Part shown: positions 1-6,849 of the stretch, piece by piece | How positions within the stretch are numbered: the stretch's first letter is position 1 | How the letters are laid out: each line of letters begins with the position of its first letter | Made by a program: the position numbers and the translations under genes | The notes under the pieces: generated by a model | The model's database searches: none | What the model saw: only the letters and a program-made list of their open reading frames with translations | What the model was told of the DNA's origin: nothing | From: an uncultured Candidatus Pelagibacter sp. | GTDB lineage: Bacteria; Pseudomonadota; Alphaproteobacteria; Pelagibacterales; Pelagibacteraceae | Assembly: GCA_905616465.1 (NCBI GenBank) | Contig: CAJQSX010000023.1 | Location: 88,027-152,026 of the forward strand | Direction: 5' to 3' | DNA length: 64,000 nucleotides

Positions 1-632
1 CAAGAGAAGCCAGGGATGCAAATATTAAAGAAGTAAAAGTTAAACAATGGAAGAGAGCTGAAGTAATAAAAGATTATAGATTTTATATTATTTGTTTGAA
101 TATGTTGGCTATGCCATGGATTTTTACTGGCTTTGCAGTTTTTCAATCTTTTATTCAAACTTCAAAAGGTTGGGGACCTTATATAATTGCTCAATCATTT
201 ATGTCTTACTCAATTCTTTCGGTACTAACTTTGTTTATTTCTGGTTTTTTGATAGATAAATTTACAAGTAGAAAACTTTTAATTTATATGAATATCCCAC
301 TTCTAATATCTGTAATTGTATTATTTTATTTTGATACTCCAGTTACAGCTTTTATATTTTTAGGACTGCTTGGGATTTCTAATGGATTTGCAAATATATT
401 AGGCTCTTCCACTTGGGCTGAGCTATATGGTGTTAAACATCTTGGATCTATTAAATCTTTAACAACTGCCCTAATGGTTTTTGCCACCGCTTTTGGTACG
501 GCCTTGTTTGGATTTTTAATAGATATTGGTTTAACAGTAAGCGATATAGCCGTTGTATCTGGCGTGTATATATCTATATCTTTAATGTTGTTATTTTTAA
601 TTAGAAAAAGGCTAAATCCTTTAATACTTTAG
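1..632 (+). CDS. MFS transporter, C-terminal part (5' truncated by window)
   Basis: The frame is open from base 3, so the ATG at 96 is only an internal methionine and the gene starts upstream of the window. About 209 residues are visible. They form roughly six hydrophobic helices with short basic loops (for example DKFTSRK between two helices), as in the C-terminal half of a 12-helix major facilitator permease. The loop AELYGVKHLGSIKS before the last two helices is typical of this group. The substrate cannot be told from this half. It ends 44 nt before rpoZ. Confidence 0.8.
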   Translation, partial: REARDANIKEVKVKQWKRAEVIKDYRFYIICLNMLAMPWIFTGFAVFQSFIQTSKGWGPYIIAQSFMSYSILSVLTLFISGFLIDKFTSRKLLIYMNIPLLISVIVLFYFDTPVTAFIFLGLLGISNGFANILGSSTWAELYGVKHLGSIKSLTTALMVFATAFGTALFGFLIDIGLTVSDIAVVSGVYISISLMLLFLIRKRLNPLIL

Positions 633-640
633 AAAAAAAC

Positions 641-667
641 TTGCATTATTAAAGGCTGAGGTATACA
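641..667 (+). promoter_or_regulatory. possible promoter for rpoZ
   Basis: TTGCAT (641-646) and TATACA (662-667) lie 15 nt apart in the 44-nt gap before rpoZ. The spacer is shorter than the 17 nt ideal. The expected start of transcription falls only a few bases before the ATG at 677. This is a weak prediction from sequence alone. Confidence 0.3.
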
Positions 668-676
668 CAATCGTCC

Positions 677-1216
677 ATGGCAAGAGTTACTGTAGAAGAT
701 TGCATTGATAAAGTTGAAAGTCCATACGAATTAGTTTTAGTTGCTAAAGAGAGAGCAACTCAATTAAATTCAGGGACCGAAACTACGCTAAGTAAAAATA
801 ACGATAAAAACACCGTTATTGCCCTCAGAGAGATTGCGGAAGATAATATTAAAGTTTCAGATTTAACTGAAAGTGCGGTTTATAAATTAAGAAAACATGT
901 GGAACAAATTGACGATGGTTCAGTGGACGATGAAGAGGTGGGTGATGATTTTGAAAGCCTATACAAAGGTGAGATTTCAAAAAGTGGTGTACCAATATTG
1001 CCATCTAAAAGAGCCAGAAAGGCACCTAGTAACATTCCAGTATTTAAGGATGATTTAGCTAAGCTGTCTCAGACTGAAAAACCTGATGTTGAAACTTCAA
1101 TAAGTGATGAAAATGTATCAGAAGAAGAAAGTGTGCCTTCAGAAGAGGTGTCTGAAGCTGAAGGGCAACAAGAAGCAAAATTAAACCCTGAAGATAACGA
1201 CTCTTCAAACTCATAA
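677..1216 (+). CDS. rpoZ: RNA polymerase omega subunit with long acidic tail
   Basis: Omega subunit of RNA polymerase, which helps assemble and stabilise beta'. The first ~75 residues carry the family pattern: MARVTVEDC start, YELVLVAKERA, and KNTVIALREIAE. At 179 aa it is about twice the E. coli length. Residues ~80-179 are a low-complexity extension rich in Glu, Asp and Ser with one basic patch (PSKRARKAP). Alphaproteobacterial omegas are often longer, but this tail is notable. It precedes dusA by 19 nt and is probably co-transcribed with it. Confidence 0.93.
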   Translation: MARVTVEDCIDKVESPYELVLVAKERATQLNSGTETTLSKNNDKNTVIALREIAEDNIKVSDLTESAVYKLRKHVEQIDDGSVDDEEVGDDFESLYKGEISKSGVPILPSKRARKAPSNIPVFKDDLAKLSQTEKPDVETSISDENVSEEESVPSEEVSEAEGQQEAKLNPEDNDSSNS

Positions 1217-1235
1217 AATTTTATAAAGCTCAAGT

Positions 1236-2228
1236 ATGAATAGGAAAGTATCTGTTGCTCCTATGATGGATTGCACAGACAAACATGAGAGGTTTTTTTT
1301 AAGATTAATTTCAAAAAATACACTTCTTTACACTGAAATGGTTGTAGATGAAGCTATCAATAGAGGTGATAAAAAAAAACTACTAGAATTTAATATTAAT
1401 GAAAAACCTGTAGCACTACAACTAGGAGGATCTTCTCCTAAACTTTTGTCAGAGGCAACTAAAATTGGTGAAGATTTTGGATATGATGAAATAAATCTAA
1501 ATTTAGGTTGTCCAAGTAAAAAAGTAGAAAAAAATAGATTTGGTGCTTGCTTGATGAAAGAACCAAATTTAGTTGCAGATTGTTTGAGTAAAATGCAGTC
1601 AGTAACAAGTCTTCCGGTAACAATTAAAACTAGGATTGGGTATGATGATGTTGAGGATTATGAAAATTTATTCAATTTTATATCAACTCTAAAATCTACA
1701 GGGGTAAAAACTTTTATAATTCACGCTAGAAAAGCAATGTTAGGTAAATTTACTCCAAAGCAAAATTTAAACATACCACCATTAAAATATGATTATGTTT
1801 ATAAATTAAAAGAAGATTTTCCAAATAAGGAAATAATTATTAACGGAGGGATTTCAACGGTTGATGAAATAAAACCTCATTTAAAAAAAACAGACGGTGT
1901 TATGATTGGAAGAGTCGCTTATCACACACCCTACATATTAGCAGATATTGAAAAAGAAATTTTTAACAATAAAAATGTTCCAAGCAGACAAGAAGTTATT
2001 GAAAAATTAATACCCTACATAAAGGATGAGCTCAAAAAAGGCACAAGATTAAATCAAATTATGAGACATACATTAGGTTTGTTTCACGGTCAAACAGGTG
2101 CAAGTTACTGGAAAAGATATTTAAGTAAAAACATGTGTGTACGAGATGCAGATGTAAAAAAAATTGATCACATTATGGATAAAATTAAATTTAACAATGT
2201 TGATACAAGCGAAGGTCAATCTGCTTAG
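1236..2228 (+). CDS. dusA: tRNA-dihydrouridine(20/20a) synthase
   Basis: Flavoenzyme that reduces U20/U20a in the tRNA D-loop using NADPH. It has a TIM barrel with the DUS start APMMDCTD, the FMN-binding NLNLGCPS motif, and the active-site Cys at about residue 105 in GACLM. It also has the FMN phosphate-binding region (INGGI, GVMIGR) and the C-terminal helical tRNA-binding domain (MRHTLGLF near residue 275). At 330 aa it is full length for DusA. Its 3' end overlaps the start region of the next gene. Confidence 0.93.
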   Translation: MNRKVSVAPMMDCTDKHERFFLRLISKNTLLYTEMVVDEAINRGDKKKLLEFNINEKPVALQLGGSSPKLLSEATKIGEDFGYDEINLNLGCPSKKVEKNRFGACLMKEPNLVADCLSKMQSVTSLPVTIKTRIGYDDVEDYENLFNFISTLKSTGVKTFIIHARKAMLGKFTPKQNLNIPPLKYDYVYKLKEDFPNKEIIINGGISTVDEIKPHLKKTDGVMIGRVAYHTPYILADIEKEIFNNKNVPSRQEVIEKLIPYIKDELKKGTRLNQIMRHTLGLFHGQTGASYWKRYLSKNMCVRDADVKKIDHIMDKIKFNNVDTSEGQSA

Positions 2229-3054
2229 TTCAATTTTATCTAACGAATATACATATTTCATTTTATTAATGGCATTAACTGCAATACCCGTAGGTTTTGT
2301 TGCGGGTCTATTTGGTATAGGAGGAGGGTTAATAACAGTTCCATTTTTATATTACATATTTAGTTCATTAGGCATTGATCAAAAATATATAATGCATCTT
2401 GCAGTAGGAACATCATTTGCAATTATTATTCCAACATCAACTGTATCTGTTTTAACTCATCATAAATTTAATGCTGTAGACTTTGACATTGTTAAAAGTT
2501 ATGGGATTTTTGTTATCTTTGGTGTGTTAGTTGGGGCAATTTTTGCTGCAATACTTAAAACTAAATCATTAGTTTTATTTTTTTCAATAATAATATTTTT
2601 ACTAGGTATTTATTTGTTGTTGTTAAAAGAAAAAGAAGAAGATGTAGTAATTAAAATCAAATTACATTTAAAAATTATTTTAGGATTTTTAGTTGGATTT
2701 ATTTCAGCGCCAATGGGTATAGGTGGTGCCGTAATGAATGTACCAATATTGAAATTTTTTGGTTACTCTATTAATAAAGCTATTGGAAGTGCTGCAGCAA
2801 TAGGTTTTTTAATTTCACTATTTGGAGCCATTGGTTTTATGATCTCTGGTAGTTATTTAAAAACTAATTTACCTTTAAGTATTGGTTTTTTAAATATTCC
2901 AGCTTTTTTAATTTTTATTCCAATAACAACCTTTATGGCCAGAATTGGAGCGAGAACTGTACATAAAATTGATAAAAATAAAATTAGTAAATTTTTAGGA
3001 ATATTTTTATTAATAATTTCTACAAAGTTTTTGTTTGAATATTTGAAGCTGTAG
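2197..3054 (+). CDS. TauE/SafE family membrane permease (sulfite/sulfonate exporter-like)
   Basis: Polytopic inner-membrane protein with seven to eight hydrophobic helices and two half-repeats. Each half carries a glycine-rich motif typical of TauE/SafE (GLFGIGGGLITVP near the N-terminus, APMGIGGAVMNVP mid-protein). Family members export sulfite, sulfoacetate or other organic anions; the substrate here is unknown. The ORF track uses a TTG at 2164 deep inside dusA. I prefer the ATG at 2197, which still overlaps dusA by 32 nt. An ATG at 2269 would cut into the first helix. Confidence 0.85.
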   Translation: MLIQAKVNLLSSILSNEYTYFILLMALTAIPVGFVAGLFGIGGGLITVPFLYYIFSSLGIDQKYIMHLAVGTSFAIIIPTSTVSVLTHHKFNAVDFDIVKSYGIFVIFGVLVGAIFAAILKTKSLVLFFSIIIFLLGIYLLLLKEKEEDVVIKIKLHLKIILGFLVGFISAPMGIGGAVMNVPILKFFGYSINKAIGSAAAIGFLISLFGAIGFMISGSYLKTNLPLSIGFLNIPAFLIFIPITTFMARIGARTVHKIDKNKISKFLGIFLLIISTKFLFEYLKL

Positions 3055-3128
3055 TAAAAAAAAATTTAATTGAATGATTAATTTACTTTTCATAAATTAA
3101 AATAAAACAATTACACGCAAAGATTGAA

Positions 3129-3155
3129 ATATAAAAAAAACTTTGTTTTTTATAT
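3129..3155 (+). terminator. A/T-only hairpin downstream of the TauE-like gene
   Basis: ATATAAAAAA and TTTTTTATAT form a perfect 10-bp inverted repeat around a 7-nt loop, followed by further T residues. It lies in the 177-bp gap before the coiled-coil gene. It has no G-C pairs, so its strength as a terminator is uncertain. I see nothing else recognisable in this gap. Confidence 0.35.
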
Positions 3156-3231
3156 ATTTTTTGGGAATATCAAACTCAATTTAACCACATCTTATATATT
3201 TTAAACATAATAAAATTGTTAAATTTTTGTA

Positions 3232-4371
3232 ATGAAAAATAAAAAAATAAAAAAATTAATAAGTATTAAAGATATTAATTCACTTTTTCCAAAAAACTTA
3301 AATCTAAATAAATTAAAAGTAAATCCTATTAATGTAATTGATGTTGCAAAAAATAAAATTGGCAACTTTTATAACAATTTAAAAAAAGAGAGAGAGAAAG
3401 AAAAAAAAATATTAGAGAAAAAAAGAGAACAAGATGAGGAAAAAAAATTACATAATAAAAAAAAAGAAGCTCAGAAAATAAGGCTAGAAACAATAAGACA
3501 AGAAAAAAATAAAATTATAGCTCAAAAAAAATTAATAACTGACAACGAACAACAAGTCAAAAGAAATGAAGAAAAAAGAAAAAAAATTGAAAATAAAAGA
3601 ATTAGAATTGAAAAACAAAAAATTAAAGACAAGGTAGCTAAAAAATTAAGAGAAGATGCTTTAAAGCTTAAGGAAGAGGAGCTTAGAATAAAAATGCTTG
3701 AAAGACAGAGAGTTAGAGAGGACATAATAAAAGCAAAAGAAGAAGCAATTAAAGTTAAAGAAATACAATCCCAAATTATTAGAGACGAAAAAGAAAAAGC
3801 AAGACAAGATCGAAATAAATTAAATGAATTAGAAAGAAAAAAAAGATTGGATGAAGAGCAAAAAATTAGAGAAGCTGCTAGAAAACTAAAATATGAAGAG
3901 GCAAAATTAAGAGAAACCGAAGATAGATTAAAACAGCTAGAAATTGAACGACTGCAAGAAATTCAAGGACAATTACTCAAAGAAAAGGCAGAACAAAAAG
4001 CCAATGAAGAAGAGCTTAGATTGAAAGAAGAAAAAATTAAAGCTGCTGAACTTGAAAAAATATTAAAAGAAAAAGAACAAAGACAAAGAGATGAGGAATT
4101 AAGAAGAGAAGAAGATAAGAAAAAAAGAATTCTAGAAGAAAGAAATATTGCCTTAAAACATCAGGATGAAGAAGAAGATAGAATTAAAAATGAAAACCAA
4201 AGAATTAAAGATTGGGAAGATAAATTTGATCAGGAGCAAAAAGTTAAAGAAGATGAATTAATTGGTAAATTTTATAATGATGAATTTACAAAAAAAAATG
4301 ATAATGAAATTAATAAAGATTTAGATTCTAATATTAAAAAGAGTGATAAAGAAGAAAACAAAAATAACTAA
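3232..4371 (+). CDS. Lys/Glu/Arg-rich helical (coiled-coil-like) protein, unknown function
   Basis: Not recognised as a named family. Residues ~1-50 are basic with a few hydrophobics. Residues ~50-340 are almost entirely E, K, R, Q, L and I, in irregular 7-11 residue repeats such as RLKEEKIKAAELEK, with no helix breakers. This predicts a very long single alpha helix or coiled coil. The last ~40 residues (IGKFYNDEFTKKN onward) are Asn/Lys/Asp-rich. There is no signal peptide or transmembrane segment, so this is a cytoplasmic protein. TolA-like or cytoskeletal-filament-like roles are possible but unproven. It stands alone between two gaps. Confidence 0.75.
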   Translation: MKNKKIKKLISIKDINSLFPKNLNLNKLKVNPINVIDVAKNKIGNFYNNLKKEREKEKKILEKKREQDEEKKLHNKKKEAQKIRLETIRQEKNKIIAQKKLITDNEQQVKRNEEKRKKIENKRIRIEKQKIKDKVAKKLREDALKLKEEELRIKMLERQRVREDIIKAKEEAIKVKEIQSQIIRDEKEKARQDRNKLNELERKKRLDEEQKIREAARKLKYEEAKLRETEDRLKQLEIERLQEIQGQLLKEKAEQKANEEELRLKEEKIKAAELEKILKEKEQRQRDEELRREEDKKKRILEERNIALKHQDEEEDRIKNENQRIKDWEDKFDQEQKVKEDELIGKFYNDEFTKKNDNEINKDLDSNIKKSDKEENKNN

Positions 4372-4411
4372 TTTTTTTCTGATTGATTTAGACTTAACTT
4401 GAATATCAGTT

Positions 4412-4813
4412 ATGTATAAAAAAGTTAATAAAAATTTTTTAAAGACATCATATTTCATATATGATTTAAAGCTGTGTGTTGTAAGATTAATTGATAATAA
4501 AAAATTTCCTTGGATTATTTTAATTCCGAAAAGAAAAGGAATTAAGGACATCACCGACCTAAACCTTAAAGATCAAATACTTTTAATGAAGGAGATAGTT
4601 TACTGTAGTAAATTGATGAAAAAAATTTTTAAAACTTCAAAACTTAATGTTGAAAAAATTGGTAATATCGTACCTCAATTACATATTCACATTATTGCAA
4701 GATATAAAAATGATAGTTCTTGGCCCCTATCTGTATGGGTGGTTAAAGAAAAAATTTATTCAAAATTAAATTTAAAAAAAGTCATTAATAAGATAGGTAA
4801 AGTCTTTAAATAG
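4412..4813 (+). CDS. HIT domain protein
   Basis: Small histidine-triad-superfamily protein (133 aa), a nucleotide hydrolase or transferase fold. The signature VPQLHIHIIAR has His at about residues 91 and 93, followed by KNDSSWPLSVW, a downstream block common in alphaproteobacterial HIT proteins. The substrate is unknown; family members cleave AMP- or nucleotide-linked substrates. It is followed directly by a strong hairpin, so it is probably monocistronic or the last gene of its unit. Confidence 0.85.
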   Translation: MYKKVNKNFLKTSYFIYDLKLCVVRLIDNKKFPWIILIPKRKGIKDITDLNLKDQILLMKEIVYCSKLMKKIFKTSKLNVEKIGNIVPQLHIHIIARYKNDSSWPLSVWVVKEKIYSKLNLKKVINKIGKVFK

Positions 4814-4816
4814 AAA

Positions 4817-4853
4817 GAGGTGATTTCAGTCTCCCTCCATCACCTCAGTTTTA
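4817..4853 (+). terminator. Terminator between HIT gene and convergent lipoprotein gene
   Basis: GAGGTGAT (4817-4824) pairs perfectly with ATCACCTC (4839-4846) around a 14-nt pyrimidine-rich loop, followed by AGTTTTAT. On the other strand the hairpin is followed by TTTCTATTT, so it may act in both directions. Confidence 0.65.
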
Positions 4854-4904
4854 TATTAATCGATTCGTTAAAATTTAGGGAACACTTAATAGTTGAAAAA
4901 TGAG

Positions 4905-5117
4905 TTAATCGTGAAATTTTATCAGATCTTTATTTTCTTTATTTTCAGGTAGCTTTACCAATCCTTTTATAATCTGGTTGGAACCAAAGGATACTGCTGA
5001 CCTAGCTGCACTTTTAGTTGTTGCCCCAGTAAATGCAGGTCCAAGCAAAGCTCCACCTGGAACACCACAGTTATTAAGGAATAAAAATATAGATAAGATT
5101 AAAAAATTTTTAAACAT
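4905..5117 (-). CDS. small predicted lipoprotein
   Basis: A 70-aa protein with a type II signal peptide: a short Lys start, hydrophobic core FLILSIFLFL, and a lipobox-like NNC with Cys at residue 17, followed by Gly. The mature part (~53 aa) is Gly/Ala-rich, then polar and charged, ending KENKDLIKFHD. No family was recognised. It is convergent with the HIT gene and faces the terminator hairpin at 4817. Confidence 0.65.
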   Translation of the reverse strand: MFKNFLILSIFLFLNNCGVPGGALLGPAFTGATTKSAARSAVSFGSNQIIKGLVKLPENKENKDLIKFHD

Positions 5118-5236
5118 AACAATGTATTAATCAGTTATCTGATTCTTTCCTAATAAAAACTTAAATAATTTATAAAAAAATTACACGTATGAATTGAGTT
5201 TTGATTTTAGAAAAATTAATACAGTCTAAGAGTAAA

Positions 5237-6691
5237 TCATATCTTTTGATCGTACTCTCCGATTTTCCCAGTTTCTTTAAGTAAATTGTCAATAAAATTA
5301 AAAATTTTTTTCTTTCTATCATCAGAAGTTGGGCTTTCTGTAACAACAACTAAAGATGGTTTATTGGAAGATGCTCTAATCAAACCCCAAGAACCATCTT
5401 CAAAAGAAAATCTAACCCCATTTACAGTAAGAATTTCAGTTATTACTTGATCATCAATTTTAGTTTTATCATTTTTAATTTTTTCTACTCGCTTAACTAA
5501 TTCGTCAACTACTAGATATTTTTCCTCATCTTTACAAAAAGGAGCCATTGTAGGCGTTTGGTATGTATTGGGAAGTTCGTTAATAATTTCATTCATCGTT
5601 TTATTTTGACCATCTAGTAAGTGACAGACATGAATTGCCGAATTTATACCATCATCATAACCATAACCTAATGGGTGATTAAAAAAGAAATGACCACTTT
5701 TTTCAAATCCAGCTAATGCTTTTTCAGTATTTACTTTTCTTTTAATATGGGAATGACCAGTTTTCCAATAAATAGTTTCACAATTATTTTCTAACAAAAC
5801 CTTATCTTTGGAGTATAATCCTGTTGATTTAACATCTACTATAAATTTAGAATTTTTATGATTTTTAGATAAGTTTCTAGCAATTAATAAACCTATCTTA
5901 TCTGAAAATATTTCATTTCCTTTATCATCTATAACGCCAACTCTATCTCCATCTCCATCAAAACCAAATCCAATATCTGCCTTATTGTCTTTTACAGCTT
6001 TAGCAATAGCATGTAACATTTCTAAGTCTTCAGGATTTGGATTGTATTTAGGAAAAGTCCAATCAAGATTGCAATCAAGCTCAACAACTTCACATCCAAT
6101 TCCTCTTAAAATATCTGGCGCAAATATACCAGCTGTTCCGTTTCCACAGGCAACCACTGCTTTAATCTTTTTTTTAATTTTATTTTTTTTTATTAAATCT
6201 TGTTTGTAAACTTGTTGAAAATTTTCAATTTTTTTTTCTGTTCCTTTTCCTTTTGAAAATTTTTCATTTAAGGTTATGTCTTTTAATTCCTTCATTTCTT
6301 CTGGTGCGTGAGTTAAACCTTTTTTGATACCCATTTTTACACCTGTCCAACCATTTTCATTATGACTAGCAGTAACCATCGCAACTGCATCTGCATCTAA
6401 ATTAAATTGCGCAAAATAAACCATAGGCGATAATGACAATCCTACATCCTCCACATAACAACCTGTGGAAATTAATCCTTTTTTAAGAGCTGTTTTTATC
6501 TCTTCACTATATGATCTATAATCATGACCAACTATAATTCTTGGATTATTTTTTTGAGTATGAATTTTTATTTGTGACCCTAATCCCTTACCAAGATTTA
6601 TGATTCCCTCGCCATTAATATCTTTTTCATAAAGCCAGCGAGCGTCATATTCTCTAAATCCGTAAGGGTTTATTTTTAAATCTTTACTCAT
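5237..6691 (-). CDS. phosphomannomutase/phosphoglucomutase
   Basis: Alpha-D-phosphohexomutase that interconverts hexose 6- and 1-phosphates for cell-envelope sugar nucleotides. Seen are the phosphoserine loop TASHNENGWTG (~residues 106-116), the Mg-binding FDGDGDRVG, the sugar-specificity loop region FEKSGHFFF, and a C-terminal phosphate-binding RASSNKPSLVV. At 484 aa it matches AlgC/ManB-type enzymes; whether mannose or glucose is preferred is not visible. It is transcribed away from nrdA across a 158-bp shared promoter region. Confidence 0.9.
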   Translation of the reverse strand: MSKDLKINPYGFREYDARWLYEKDINGEGIINLGKGLGSQIKIHTQKNNPRIIVGHDYRSYSEEIKTALKKGLISTGCYVEDVGLSLSPMVYFAQFNLDADAVAMVTASHNENGWTGVKMGIKKGLTHAPEEMKELKDITLNEKFSKGKGTEKKIENFQQVYKQDLIKKNKIKKKIKAVVACGNGTAGIFAPDILRGIGCEVVELDCNLDWTFPKYNPNPEDLEMLHAIAKAVKDNKADIGFGFDGDGDRVGVIDDKGNEIFSDKIGLLIARNLSKNHKNSKFIVDVKSTGLYSKDKVLLENNCETIYWKTGHSHIKRKVNTEKALAGFEKSGHFFFNHPLGYGYDDGINSAIHVCHLLDGQNKTMNEIINELPNTYQTPTMAPFCKDEEKYLVVDELVKRVEKIKNDKTKIDDQVITEILTVNGVRFSFEDGSWGLIRASSNKPSLVVVTESPTSDDRKKKIFNFIDNLLKETGKIGEYDQKI

Positions 6692-6772
6692 ACTGTTGAT
6701 TACTTACCTTTTTTTTAATTTTTTTATTGATATTTTTTTTATCATGTTCTATAAATGTTCTATTGATTTGTT

Positions 6773-6791
6773 GTTTATATAGTATACTAAC
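6773..6791. promoter_or_regulatory. imperfect palindrome upstream of nrdA (possible NrdR box 1)
   Basis: GTTTATATAGTATACTAAC is symmetric at 14 of 19 positions. Its A/T-rich core resembles NrdR boxes, but it also contains TATAGT, which could simply be a -10 element. Its centre lies 28 bp from that of the second palindrome, slightly short of the usual three-turn spacing. Confidence 0.25.
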
Positions 6792-6802
6792 TAAAAGCGC
6801 AT

Positions 6803-6817
6803 ACAACATATGGTTGT
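6803..6817. promoter_or_regulatory. palindromic operator candidate over the nrdA -35 box
   Basis: ACAACATATGGTTGT contains a perfect ACAAC/GTTGT inverted repeat with a 5-nt ATATG centre. It overlaps the nrdA -35 hexamer at 6814-6819, the classical position for a repressor. NrdR is the expected regulator of nrdAB, but the match to its consensus is only approximate. Confidence 0.4.
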
Positions 6818-6842
6818 TTTCGCTCAAATAACAAAATATAAT
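6814..6842 (+). promoter_or_regulatory. nrdA promoter, predicting a leaderless mRNA
   Basis: TTGTTT (6814-6819), a 17-nt spacer, then a perfect TATAAT (6837-6842). The ATG follows after only 7 nt (6843-6849), which is where transcription should begin. No Shine-Dalgarno sequence is possible under this model. Confidence 0.65.
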
Positions 6843-6849
6843 AAATATT

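Noticed and set aside
3522-3725. 67-aa minus-strand Ser/Leu/Phe ORF
   Set aside because: Antisense of the Lys/Glu-rich coiled-coil gene; its composition follows directly from that.
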